From NCBI GenBank assembly GCA_035771165.1, contig JAWNZC010000421.1, positions 1,994,001 to 2,058,000 of the forward strand: a stretch of 64,000 nt of DNA. The letters run 5' to 3'. Below, piece by piece: positions 1 to 10,850 of the stretch. A program made the position numbers and the translations under genes. This DNA comes from Paragorgia papillata. Lineage: Eukaryota; Cnidaria; Anthozoa; Scleralcyonacea; Coralliidae. Position 1 is the stretch's first letter; each line of letters begins with the position of its first letter. The notes beneath the pieces were generated by a model. The model did no database searches. It saw only the letters and a program-made list of their open reading frames with translations, and was not told the origin of the DNA.

Positions 1-223
1 AACAGAAGGGCAATAAATTACAAATTCGTTCGTTAACTCGCCGGTTTGGTGGCGGGGCCATGGTCGTCGTGCCCGGCGATGTCTGTATTGTGATTTCACA
101 AACCATTCGTACAAATGAGTCGATTAGCGACAATCCTCCCCCTTTTTGTCTCTATAATTAAATTAAGTCTGTGTCATATTTGCTCTCGAAGACGTTCTAA
201 TCCCATCAACGCGAAAGTATGTT
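1..223. other. 3' flank of the RGM gene
   Basis: This lies downstream of the RGM stop codon on the minus strand and presumably includes the 3' UTR. I see no AATAAA on the minus strand here, so the polyadenylation site is not located. No other feature is visible. Confidence 0.4.
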
Positions 224-967
224 TCAGTGAGCCGACTTTGAGAGTAAGACGAAAGCGAAGAACGATGCGAGCAGGATGGATGCCCGAATGGTAGCAGTCG
301 ACGAAGATGGTGTGCGAAGCGTCGGCCTGTTACTCGTCCTCAAGGCCTGGTCTGGACCTTTTGTTGGACCTGTGAAAGAATCCCTCTTGGTCTCATTCAC
401 AATCGGTCTACCGCGATCGTCGATATTGATTTTGCGAAAGTCTTTCATGGCAGCACGGGCTGCTTTCACAAAACTCTCATCTCCGCTTGTTAATAAGTCG
501 AATAAACAAGATCTATAATAGAATCCCGTCACTCTCGCTGCCCGACAAAGTTTCCGTGCGCGTTTACGCCTTTGCCTTTTAGTTCTTTTATTCACCGTGT
601 CTTTGGCGTATAAAGAAGCAATATATCGATTTTTCACGTGTTGCGTCTTATCTACGTTTATTTGTTCGATTCTCGGGCAGCCGAGCTTGCATAAACCGAT
701 AGTCTGTCTTTTCATCAGGTCTTTTGGTACCCGCATATGTACAGTTAAATACTTCCCTACTTGACGTATAATAATTTTAGTTTTAAGCGGACATATATCC
801 AACTGAATCACTCGTCCTTTTGCGATTGAGCGTATCGTTGTCGGGCAGTCTTCGTCGTCGCTACTTTTCGTTCCGTCAGAGAACACAGAAGGAAGCGAGA
901 AGCTCTTTGCTTGATACGTTTTCTGCTGAATGCATCGTCGTTTCAGTCCCCGAACGATTACCGTCAC
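224..967 (-). CDS. RGM: Repulsive guidance molecule (RGM), exon 2: C-terminal half with GPI signal
   Basis: Second and last coding exon (protein residues 207-453). The acceptor TTCCTAG lies just before 967 and joins in phase 0 to the donor AAG/GTAGGA at 1683/1682; the intron is 715 bp. Family hallmarks visible are CIQQKTYQ (218-225), IIIRQVGKYLT (272-282), a CKLGCP cysteine pair, and FYYRSCLFDLLTSGD (355-369), which matches the conserved C-terminal block of vertebrate RGMs. A polybasic run at about 333-345 (contains RQRRKR) is a plausible proprotein-convertase site; known RGMs are furin-cleaved in this half. The last ~27 residues are a serine-rich ω region followed by a hydrophobic tail, as in a GPI-attachment signal. 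The protein is therefore predicted to sit on the outer cell surface as a BMP co-receptor. Stop codon at 224-226. Confidence 0.92.
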   Translation of the reverse strand: MTVIVRGLKRRCIQQKTYQAKSFSLPSVFSDGTKSSDDEDCPTTIRSIAKGRVIQLDICPLKTKIIIRQVGKYLTVHMRVPKDLMKRQTIGLCKLGCPRIEQINVDKTQHVKNRYIASLYAKDTVNKRTKRQRRKRARKLCRAARVTGFYYRSCLFDLLTSGDESFVKAARAAMKDFRKINIDDRGRPIVNETKRDSFTGPTKGPDQALRTSNRPTLRTPSSSTATIRASILLASFFAFVLLSKSAH

Positions 968-1682
968 CTAGGAATGGAACAAATAAACGGACCACGGTTA
1001 CATGCATGTAAAACAATAAACATACAATACGCTCAGGATAAGTATATATATACAGTAGGAAGTTATTTTCCGAATCTCTACTTTAATGACTGAAAGGTAT
1101 TTCTCTTGAACGTTCGAACAATTCAATATACTCTCCAATACTCTAATCCGGCGCAATGCGGAACTCCCACATTATTAAGCTCGATGAATTTTCGGTTTCG
1201 CTTCAGTATTTGGGATAGTGGGGCTCTTTATATACTGTATATAAACTGATTTGGTCTTATTGACATCGCAATCGGCGCGTGTGATGTACCTTCAAGCTAT
1301 AGGATCGCGTGAGCGATAAACTAGCCGTCAAGCTGTGAGGCCTGAACAAAGAAATGCGAACGAAATGAATATGTTAGTGTAAAGGCTTGACAAAACACAA
1401 TGAGAGAAGTAGAATAAAAGCGCGTATTAATCAGAACGATTAGAACTGTAATCAACCTAATTGCAGATCAGATAAAACAGTAAACAAACGGCACACAAAG
1501 CAAATGGGGAATATTAACGTTAAGAGGAGGGGATAATCTTAGCTCTCGATACTTTCGAGCTAAAGTCACCCGCCATGCTTATAATAATGTATTCACTGCG
1601 ATGTATCACCCGATGCTAATGCGAGATGGCGGTGTATGATCCAAAAAATGTTCATGCCCATATATATGCGGCACTCTCCTAC

Positions 1683-2300
1683 CTTGCTTGTGGCAGTAGC
1701 CCTCGATCCGTTGTCCAAGGGGATGTTAGTCACTTGAACAGTGAGGTGACGGTTGGCGAACAACGGCCAAGCGCCGGGCACAGAACATGTGTGTCGCTCC
1801 TCATTAAACGTCCTTAAATGTGGATCACCAAATAAACCGCAGATTTTGTATATCGGTCTGAATTTCGGTCTTTGGCACTTTTTGTGTCCATTTGTATTCT
1901 TGACTACGTGCATCCCCCTGAGGTCACTGATAATATCTGAAGTTTCGTTCCATGTCAAGTGCAAACGTCCGCAATCGAAATTTTGCTTATGTGTTGTCAT
2001 CATAGTTCGGCTTCCCTGGAAATTAAGATCAGTGCGACAAGTGTATATCAAGGGTTTTGTGCAGCGTAGAAATTCATCGAATACGGCACACCATTGTCTT
2101 TGGGTTACGTTGAATTTATCATCGTAGAACAACGACGTGAGATATCTGTGCTCGTTGTTACACGTCTTACAATCGGTCTTCGTGGGTTGCCGATTTCGCA
2201 AAAGTGAAAACGCATCTACATTGACAAGAAGCAGGCCGATGAATACGCTATGTATGAAGGCTTTCACTTGACTAAATTTCACGAGAAAGCGATTCACCAT
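1683..2300 (-). CDS. RGM: Repulsive guidance molecule (RGM), exon 1: signal peptide and partial-vWD domain with GDPH
   Basis: First coding exon (residues 1-206 of 453). The ATG at 2298-2300 has A at -3 and G at +4, and opens a hydrophobic signal peptide (about residues 1-30). A cysteine-rich N-terminal domain follows (CKTC at 44-47, then C71, C80, C88, C110). Next is the RGM signature CGLFGDPHLRTF, with GDPH at 158-161, where family members self-cleave between Asp and Pro, and then the conserved GAWPL and VQVTNIPL blocks ending ATATSK at the splice donor. N-glycosylation sequons are NVT (64), NET (118) and NGS (197). The total length fits the family (about 430-450 aa). No RGD motif is present in the N-terminal part. 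In the anemone Nematostella an RGM acts in BMP-dependent secondary-axis formation (literature knowledge). A non-coding 5' exon may exist further upstream. Confidence 0.92.
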
Positions 2301-3908
2301 ATTAATTTATGTGTTAGTCGGAAATCGTTCCTCGTCCAAATCAACCGTTCTGTTCCACCGAAATTGAACTCGAGACGACTTGTTGTTGTATCGAATGAAT
2401 TGGCATCCCAGAGAATCCAAAGTTAGATCCGCTGTGCCGAGCATCTTGCCTTCGACGAGTCCCCTTTCATAATACAGGACTCGGGTCGACGGGTCTCCTT
2501 GGTCGCGTTCGAGTCACTCGGATTTGACGGGCCGAGGTGTTGCTCGACGACACAACAAAATAGCCTTGGAAATGAATCAATTCAACTATCAATCAAGAAA
2601 TTGACAGGCTCCCAATTAACAAAACGTCTTGTCACCAAAACACGCCTACTTCTGATCCGAATCGTTCCTGCTTGTTTTGGCGTTCTCCAAACGCTTTTTG
2701 TGAACGGTCTTGTGAACAGTTCGACGACGAAGTTCTTCGCTTGCTCTCTCGGCCGGCGATCAAACTAAATAATGACAGACGAAATATCGGTTGAGTTTGC
2801 TTTATGGTGGGAGACAAAAACCCCTGGTGGTAATTCCCTTCATCTGTCTTGCCAATACAGCTGTCAGCCTCATATCGGTTTGCTGATTCTCCAACTCTTT
2901 CATGATTGGATCACAGCACGGCCACACAGCACCAACGAGCAATGACCAATAAACAATCTTCGCTGACCAATCGGCGTGCGGGGTTTATACTTAAACTTTC
3001 ATGTAATACAATCGCTTTTCTCTCGGGGTGCACTCGCACAGCAAGCCCGCCTTACTATTGGCTCACACCCCCATCGATTTCGATAGGTTCGTGGGGTACC
3101 GAATTTTTTTGTTTTCCAAATGCTGTGCCTCAATAGTTTTTAGCATGCTAACGGCCTCTTCGCCACACACTGGCCTTATATTGCACTACTATTAATAGTC
3201 CCCCTAAATCGATAAACAGCATTATTTACGACCTAACATTGCTCTTCAATATTTAACCGCGCTGCAAACATATAAGTTTTAAAAATCGTTTCGCAACCGC
3301 AACAAAGCCTGGAGGGTCTTTTTTGAAAAGAAACGGGTAAACTTTTTAAAGTAGTTTGGCAGAAAGGCTTTTCTAAAGCATCTCTAAACAATTACACGCC
3401 TCTGTACGTTCTTTGTTTTCAATAGATGAAAGTCCAGTAGCATACACATACGAAGAGCACATCATTCAACAGTATATAGCACTGAGAGAAAATAGACTGT
3501 GCATGTGTCGAGTTTAACCACTTAAGCCGATTCTTGCATAAGATCCACGCGACTTAATTCTTTTTTACCTTACGTGGATTATTAAACAACTAGATAAGTC
3601 TTTAAAGTAAACATTAAATTAGCAACGAGCTGCCATTATGCGGTAGCCTTGACTATAGCCAGCATAGCGCATTGCTGTAAATTAGCATAAATGTGTTATC
3701 ACGTTCCTAATGACCACAAACTCACAGAACTTACCTTATCGCATCATTTTCTTGCTCGGGCGAGTGTAGCTTTTCGCTGAGTTTTCTTCCAGACTTTGCT
3801 AATCGTCTGTGCTCTGGGAAACAGAACGAAACAGACTGTGAACAACGGGTGAGAAAAGCAATTAGAAGTACCCCATCACAACGTCGTAGTGTGACCTGAT
3901 AATATATA
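2301..3908. promoter_or_regulatory. RGM upstream region, CCAAT-rich, no gene seen
   Basis: No convincing coding region. A cluster of CCAAT/ATTGG pentamers occurs between about 2900 and 3065 (gattggatc, gaccaataa, gaccaatcg, tattggctc), in slightly GC-richer DNA some 600-750 bp upstream of the RGM start codon. This could be part of its promoter, but no TATA box or initiator can be assigned from sequence alone. Confidence 0.25.
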
Positions 3909-4124
3909 TTAATGATTTATTTTGACACTATTGTCTTCTCGTCCCCGCAATAAGAAACCTAGCGTGAGGTTCTTCCGCAATTTACTTTCCAAACACTTCT
4001 TCGCCTCTTGTTCCATGCTCGCAAAGAATGGGTCTTGGCGGAGCACCTCATAACCTATTGTCTTTTCCCTTATAAACCCTTGCAAAGGAACCCATTTCAA
4101 CCTCCCATGATGGGGTTTTCTCAT
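3909..4124 (-). CDS. Candidate short coding exon, unrecognised
   Basis: An open frame of 71 codons with balanced, charged composition (for example KWVPLQGFIREK and EQEAKKCLESKLRKN), unlike the low-complexity frames around it. The bases before its ATG read TTATAG, which could be a splice acceptor, so this may be a terminal exon rather than a whole gene. An AATAAA overlaps the end of the frame next to the stop. I do not recognise a family and can place no upstream exon. It may equally be chance or a decayed transposon fragment. Confidence 0.2.
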   Translation of the reverse strand: MRKPHHGRLKWVPLQGFIREKTIGYEVLRQDPFFASMEQEAKKCLESKLRKNLTLGFLLRGREDNSVKINH

Positions 4125-5270
4125 CTATAATTTTCCAAACGCGTGTAGAGCAATTAATAGCAAAGTAGAATGCTGAGTCGGCTCTGTGTTCTGATATGTA
4201 GAGAATTTCAAATGTGGCGAGTTTTTACTTTTAGAGAACGAAATTTGGACGTTTCAAACCAAAACTGTTCATCTCAGACTTTAGACGTTAAATGCGGAGC
4301 TAGAAAATGAAAGTACTGTTTACACAAATACTAGCCCCTTTCCCCCGTCTAACGATGAAAATACTACAGTTTTACACAATTTTTGTACAATTGTCGTTGT
4401 AAAATATCCCAGCAAAGCGGTCGTAAAAAAAACATGCAAAATGTCAGTCGTGAATTTGTCATAAATTTTATCTTACCATGCATGCAAGCGAGATTGTTAC
4501 AATTTCTTTTGACTGAGTACTTTTTCGACACGTTTTTTTGCCAAGTTTAGCGCTACAACGACGTCAAACATACACCAAGTGCAAGCAGAAGCGACAACTA
4601 TTTTAACAGCCTATTTATTATTGTTAAATCGTTGAATTACGATAAGCCGATTCATAATGTCTTACAGATTTCCTTTTAGGTCCACCAAATAAACACCGAA
4701 ATGTCGGCTATTTGTTTTCTGTCGCAACACTTCAATATATGGAGGTAAACCTTTACTTCCAGTAAAGTCTACGCGACAAGTCGTCAATGTGTATTTATGG
4801 GTTTTCCAAATCCCTCGGTGCTCAACGAATCCAAGAGCTCTTCTGATCCTTGCTAATCACAGACTAATCTCGCGTTTTACTTTACTAATTTGAAATAATG
4901 ACTAATTAGTGATGTTTTCCCGCCATTAAACCATTAACCTTTTGATCAAGCGACGGAAGTTATATCGACTACATAGTTCTTCCGCTGCATGAAGCTTCGA
5001 TCTTGTAGTATTAGTGAAATATTTCAAGTGTGTTCTTATGGTTGCATAGCGAAAAGGATGTCGTTTACCGCTAATTTCGCGTTAAGTGCAAACTGATTAC
5101 TCATTTTGTTTCTTTATGCTGAGTGGTTCAGGAAACCATGTTAGCCTCAATTGTAATATTTACTAAAAAGTTAGTCTTATTTGTTTCGTAATTGTTAACT
5201 GCAAGATCCGAAACATCGCGATATATGCCAATATGGTGTCATTAGTGCTTCAGCTAACGTGTTTGCGATG
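4125..5270. other. Intergenic, nothing recognised
   Basis: AT-rich DNA without a coding region, RNA gene or clear repeat that I can support. Confidence 0.4.
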
Positions 5271-5444
5271 TTAAAAAGTAGAGTGCTGTGTAGAGGCAGT
5301 GTTTTGAATAGAGCAAAGTGAAAAGGTGGTAAACTGCTGAGATTTTTAATAACGAAAAACTGACGTTTTGAGCGCAGCCCTTCATCAGAGTAAAAATATA
5401 TTGAAATTACTAAAAATCTCGTTTACCACCTTCTCACTTTGTTT
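5271..5444. mobile_element. MITE family 1, copy A
   Basis: Inverted termini CAAAGTGAAAAGGTGGTAAA (about 5314) and the matching caccttctcactttg (about 5441) flank an internal part containing 'actgacgttttgagcg' and 'cccttcatcagag'. The left side carries a longer arm (agtgctg...ggcagtgttttgaatagag) that is shared with copy C and found on the right side of copy B. No coding capacity. The same family recurs at 10623, 17938 and 18625. Confidence 0.75.
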
Positions 5445-6149
5445 GTGATGTTAAATGACTGATAACCAGCACATTTCAGACTTGCTTATTACTTTGCCGA
5501 CCGCAGTTTTTAAATATGTTTGTTTTTGCCAAACATTTGAACAAAAAAAACCTCTCGAGAACTCGTAGTGGGGTAAAATACATCAATGCCGAAATGATTC
5601 CCACATCGACGACGCGTTGGCCACGCGGTTACTGAGCAAAGAATATCTCGCAATCTTATCAATTGTTGGCTAACCGAAAAACCAAATATGTTTGTATAAG
5701 AGGAGTTGGCCGAGGGGTGAACTATGGTGATTGTTTTTCGTTTGGTGATGTTTTACGGGGTCTTCTAGAACACCAAGGCCAAGGGGCAGGTTTAATTGTG
5801 GGCGATCCAATCACCTTCTCGTTCAATATAATTTCAACTGTTTATTAATTTACTTAGAAATGTGAACCTCTGACCACCGGTAAGATCACACTGATAGTGA
5901 AAAGAATAACACTGAGTAATATCACTTTTCTATTGAATTGACAAGGGTATGATCAGACATGCTGTGCTTTGTTGGGTAGTATTAGAGGCATTTATATATA
6001 TTTGGAATACGTAGAATTACATTGGACTTACGCAATGGTCGAGCTATGCCTTCGATACATACATACATGCTGCTCTGTCAACATGAAATTTTGATTGAAG
6101 TAAAAAAAAATAGCATGTTTACTTAGAACGGCGTCACTGATATACAAGC
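5445..6149. other. Intergenic, nothing recognised
   Basis: No gene seen. A short frame near 5663-5848 has no recognisable motifs and is probably chance. Confidence 0.35.
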
Positions 6150-6840
6150 TAAAATCTTAGATGTATAGATTGTGGTATCCATTCACAATGTTAGCTGCAT
6201 TATGAAGGCAAAGAAGCTAGGACATCCACTGCATTGCAAACTGTTCTGTAGGCATTGTGCAGTACACTACAATGTTTATTTAAATCTGTGCATGCAACCA
6301 ACAGCTAAAATCCATAAATGTATAGATAGTGATGTATATATACACGATGTGAGCTACATTATGAAGGTAAAGTTATAAGTATAGGATATTCCCCTACATT
6401 TTAAGCTGTTGTGTGAAAATATTACAGTACACTACACCTCGTACTATACACTACTATACACTACACTCTACTCTACACCACACTACACTACACCACACCA
6501 CACCACACTACACACTACACCACACTACACTACAAAGCTTATTAAAAACTGTGCAACCAACTGCTAAAGTCTAAATGTATGTGACATACACAATATATAT
6601 GAGCTATACATTATGAAGGCAACGTTATATAAACTATATAGAATTATATAAGCTACATTGTAAGCTGTTTTGTAGGAATGTTACTATACCGTATAACAAT
6701 GTTTATTCAAAACTATAGAACCAACAGCTAAAGTCTAAGTATAAATCGTGATGCATACAACGTGAGCTAAGAAGGAAAAAAATTATAAGTTATAAGATAT
6801 CTTCTACATAGCAGTTCAGATCTGTAGGAATTTTACAGTA
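6150..6840. repeat. Degenerate tandem repeat, about 160-190 bp unit, ~4 copies
   Basis: Recurrent blocks 'gtatagat.gtg', 'gagctacattatgaagg', 'ctgt..tgtaggaat', 'tacaatgtttatt' and 'caaccaacagctaaa' appear around 6165-6310, 6310-6420, 6560-6720 and 6720-6840. The copies are diverged, and one is expanded by the CACTA simple repeat at 6428-6535. Confidence 0.65.
6428..6535. repeat. CACTA/CACCA simple repeat
   Basis: Almost uninterrupted run of cacta, caccaca and related pentamer or decamer units between the second and third copies of the surrounding tandem repeat. Confidence 0.85.
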
Positions 6841-7888
6841 CAAAATGTTTGTTATATTTGTCATTTTCCCCCTTTCATGAGAGAGTGCATGTTTTTTTAG
6901 TAAATAGCATGCATTTTATTCGTGTGATTGTTTTAGCGGAAAGAGTTCCTTTTCCTAAGCGTTAAGCAAAATATATGTTTTATTGATATACTTCTTCGTT
7001 TGATTTGGCTGTATTCTTGTTATGACTACGACCCTGTCGCAGCAACGCGGTCTCAAATATTTACCTTTTTTAAACATTACCGTGTTGTTTTAATTAATGT
7101 ACTTTAATGTTTTTGCGGTATTCATATAGACTTCTGTCAATCTTCTGTCAAGTTCCTACCAGATTTTCTGAATGCATGAGTTATGTAGTGTATAAACTAT
7201 AATTGTCAAATATCACATCCAACCTAAAACAACACTAAATTTGATCTTTGTCTTCGCTATTCTTTCAAAAACATTACTTAATGTGACCTTCCCACCCAGT
7301 CATGTATAAGCAAACTATAAGAAAACCTTAAATATCGAATCTGAATTTTTCCTATATACTACTTCTGAATACAATTAATGTTGTAATACACAGAGGATAT
7401 TTTATTTAATTTTATACTAAAAAACTATAGTGTTTAAATTATATATACCAATACTGCATGTATATGGGCGTGCAGACCAATATGAGCTGAGTGTTATAAC
7501 CCACGAGTACCGCGGAAACCATGCTCTTGCGATACTGTATATATTCTTCTTTGTGCATTGTAAATTTTGCATATGTCGAAAACCATATATCTTAGATTTA
7601 AACTTAGTATAGTATATATGTATAGTTCTTGGAATATTTAATGCCAGTCTGCGGAATCTATATCCCTTTGAGATATAAACGTATATTTTATTCATAAGCC
7701 ATTGTAACATTAACTTTGTATAGTATTTAAATCTAGATCTTTTTATAAGACAAACGTATATTTATTCATATATAAGCCACTATATGACATTAACTTTTGT
7801 TTATATCGATATATATTAGACTTTATCAGTGTAGCTCTTAGTATTCAATGTCTGTCTCAATCTATATCCTTTTAAGAGATCTATTCTG
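6841..7888. other. AT-rich intergenic DNA with a local ~100-bp duplication
   Basis: No gene. The block 'cgtatattt(t)attcat...aagcca...acattaact' occurs twice at about 7679-7800, a degenerate direct duplication. A third trace lies near 8865-8885, beyond the 180-bp array, so this motif flanks that array on both sides. Confidence 0.4.
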
Positions 7889-8800
7889 CCGAAAATCTAT
7901 TATACGTTATTTTTTTAAGGCCACGGATGCTTTTAAAGGATCTTAAAATACATGTGAAACATATGTAAACAGTGATTCACGATATCTAATTCATCCGCAG
8001 TTTATTTTAAATGCATGTTCTTTACAAGATGTGCATGCATGTAAAAGGTCTTCAACACCAATCGCCAATTTCATAAGAGATCTATTATACGTTATTTTTT
8101 AAAGGCCAGAGATGCTTTTAAAGGATCTTAAAATACACATGAAACATATGTAATACAGTGATACACGATATCTTCATCCACAGTTTATTTTAAATGTGTT
8201 CTTTACTATAGATATGGTAAAAGGTCTTCAGCACCTATCGCCAATTTCATAAGAGATCTATTATACGTTATTTTTTAAAGGTCATAGATGCTTTTAAAAG
8301 ATCTTAAAATACACATGAAACATATGTAATACCTGCAGTGATACACGATATCTTCATCCACAGTTTATTTTAAATGTGTTCTTTACTATAGATATGGTAA
8401 AAGGTCTTCAGCACCTATCGCCAATTTCATAAGAGATCTATTATACGTTATTTTTTAAAGGTCATAGATGCTTTTAAAGGATCTTAAAATACACATGAAA
8501 CATATGTAATACCTGCAGTGATACACGATATCTTCATCCACAGTTTATTTTAAATGTGTTCTTTACTATAGATATGGTAAAAGGTCTTCAGCACCTATCG
8601 CCAATTTCATAAGAGATCTATTATACGTTATTTTTTAAAGGTCATAGATGCTTTTAAAGGATCTTAAAATACATGTGTAATATATGTAATACCTGCAGTG
8701 ATATACACGATATCTTCATCCGCAGTTTATTTTAAATGTGTCCTTTACAAGATGCGGTAAAAGGTCTTCAGCACCTATCGCCAATTTCATAAGAGATCTA
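7889..8800. repeat. 180-bp tandem repeat array, about five units
   Basis: The anchor 'ggtcttcaacacc/ggtcttcagcacc' falls at 8047, 8223, 8403, 8583 and 8763, giving steps of about 176, 180, 180 and 180 bp. The three central units are nearly identical, while the first and last are diverged, as expected for an array homogenised in its middle. Each unit contains 'gagatctattatacgtt', 'cttttaaaggatcttaaaat' and 'cacgatatcttcatcc'. No coding capacity. Confidence 0.92.
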
Positions 8801-9131
8801 TTTCGGCAGTTTATACTACCTTTTCAATTCACTAAAGCTGACTATATGTATCTCCTTTTTAAGATAAATTTATTCATAAGCCGTTATTATGCATGATATC
8901 TTTAGCTAGCGTCGGATGTCGATTGAAGAGATAATAAGTACTATCTTCGTGGAGGTAAAATTTTGTGAATTCTTGTACAATATCAAGAAAATAGGCTAAG
9001 TTTTTGTTTTTGTTTTTTTAAACATTTGAAATTAAGTTTTATTTTGATTATTTTGATTCCAGAAGTCAAATCTGAGCCCAGTTGTTTGTGAAATTATATT
9101 TCTTAGCTTATAGCCTGAAGTATTTGAACTA
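8801..9131. other. Intergenic, nothing recognised
   Basis: AT-rich spacer between the 180-bp array and the following inverted-repeat element. No gene seen. Confidence 0.35.
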
Positions 9132-9581
9132 AAGACCACGTTTACACCAGAGCAAAAAATTTCCGGATTCGTAAATCTTTCCGGATTCACTTCGTACCGA
9201 GTATTCGGATTCGTTAGGCGTTTACACTACAACAGTATTCGCAGATTCGGCCCTCTACACTAAACTCGGAATTCCTTTAATTCAGTTAATATGTTGACCA
9301 TGTTGGTTCCACCGCAACGTCACATGACTACGAGTGGAAGAGCATCCGAATTCATCGGAATAACCGTTCACACTACGTATTGTCTCGGATTCAAAAGTAT
9401 TCGGATACGAAGTTTCTACATTTTTTTCCGGATTCGAAATCTCCGGATACGTGATCAAACCAGAAAGTTTTTATTCTGGATTCATTCTTTTGTGTCGGTA
9501 AACGGCAAAACGAATCTGGTACTAAAACGTTCCGGATTCGTCACGAATCCGAAAACTTTTGCTCTAGTGCAAACGGGGTTA
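9132..9581. mobile_element. MITE-like element with many internal CCGGATTCG-type motifs
   Basis: Imperfect terminal inverted repeats of about 35 bp begin ACCACGTTTACACCAGAGCA on the left; the right end reads tgctctagtgcaaacggggt. The interior holds many copies of (t)ccggattcg / cgaatccg in both orientations, the kind of sub-terminal repetition often seen where a transposase binds. Target-site duplication is uncertain (taaag versus taagag). A short open frame inside (9291-9596) has no recognisable domain. Confidence 0.75.
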
Positions 9582-10534
9582 AGAGTCGTTGTATAAATAC
9601 AGCACATGCAGTTTTGAAACTAATAAGTGTTAGTCCCATTAAACATGAATTTTTAAATTACTAAATTATTTATAGGTTATACTGTTTAGTCTAAAGTCCT
9701 AAATACGAGAAATTAAAATGTGTAGTATCAATTTTAAAATTTTCAAAATTCTGATATTGTATATTCTATACACAAGAAAAACTAGACTAATCTTGTGATC
9801 TTTTTGTAACCCTCCTTATTTCAATCTAGTCCAATCTAAAAATGAGGATGGAAACGGCAAACTATACGTCAAACAACTCTAAAACTTGAATACATTCGAG
9901 ATTTTAGAACACAAACATTAAAGATTTCCTAAGACTCTTATATACTATAACAAAGTATTTTATATATTAGTCCAATAAAATTTCAACATGTGTTCAACCT
10001 TTGCTAATTTTCATTATCGCGCTTAATTAATAGTTTTGCGCGAGACAAAAATTATATTTGTGTGCAAAGAAAAGCAGAAATATTCTTAAAACATTAAAAA
10101 AGTAAGTCATTAGTACATTTTCTTACGGACTGCATGTTTATAAACCATGTTTCGACGTGTGTGATATTCACCAAAATTTTAATCATTTGAACTCGAATTT
10201 GTCCACGAAGTTTTTCAAGTTTGCGTCATGGTAACAGTGTGCCTTTAATACTCGCGCTTGTCGTATATATTGATTATTACTTGTTCAACTAATAATTGCG
10301 GCAGATATTTGCATTTATTTTAGAAACGTATCCACCTGTCGTTTAAGAACATTGACTATACTATATTCGATTAATTGTTAGTGCTATTTCGCAAAGATAA
10401 GAACACGGACGTTCTAAATATGTCTGATTAGAAAAACCAAAACAATTATAAGTACAGTTGATATCTGTCAGATAAATTTAAAACCTCTTTAACACGTTGA
10501 AGCCTGACGACTAGTCTTTAGTATTTTATTCCGG
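9582..10534. other. AT-rich intergenic DNA, nothing recognised
   Basis: No coding region, tRNA-like promoter box pair or clear repeat is visible. Confidence 0.35.
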
Positions 10535-10585
10535 GTAACGCCAGACGATTTTATTCTGGCTAACGCCAGACGATTTTATTCAGCG
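10535..10585. repeat. Two copies of a 25-bp unit containing TAACGCCAGACGATTTTATT
   Basis: The 20-bp core occurs at 10536-10555 and 10561-10580. Diverged versions (gtctaacgtcag, gcctaacaccagat, cgtctaacgtcgg) recur at about 11630-11960 and 16985-17010, so this is a dispersed repeat. Confidence 0.6.
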
Positions 10586-10622
10586 CAGGGAGAGGTCCAG
10601 GCCTCAAAGTGTTAATTTATAA

Positions 10623-10850
10623 CAAAGTGAAATGGTGATAAACTGCCAAGAATATATAGTTTAGATAACGAAATACTGACTTTCATGCGCGGCCTTTCAT
10701 CAGAGTATAAATAATAAAGACAACGCTCGAAACGTCAGTATTTCGTTATCAAAATTCAAATCTTTTCTCGGCAGTTTACCACCTTTTCACTTTGCTCTAT
10801 CTAAAACACTGCCTACGCAACACTCAACTTTTTTAACTTATATATTGCCA
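10623..10850. mobile_element. MITE family 1, copy B
   Basis: Termini 'caaagtgaaatggtgataaac' and 'gtttaccaccttttcactttg' are inverted, with an inner inverted pair 'gataacgaaatactgac' / 'gtcagtatttcgttatc' and the shared core 'cctttcatcagagta'. The long arm 'ctctatctaaaacactgcc' follows on the right, the opposite side from copies A and C, so this copy lies in the reverse orientation. Confidence 0.8.
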
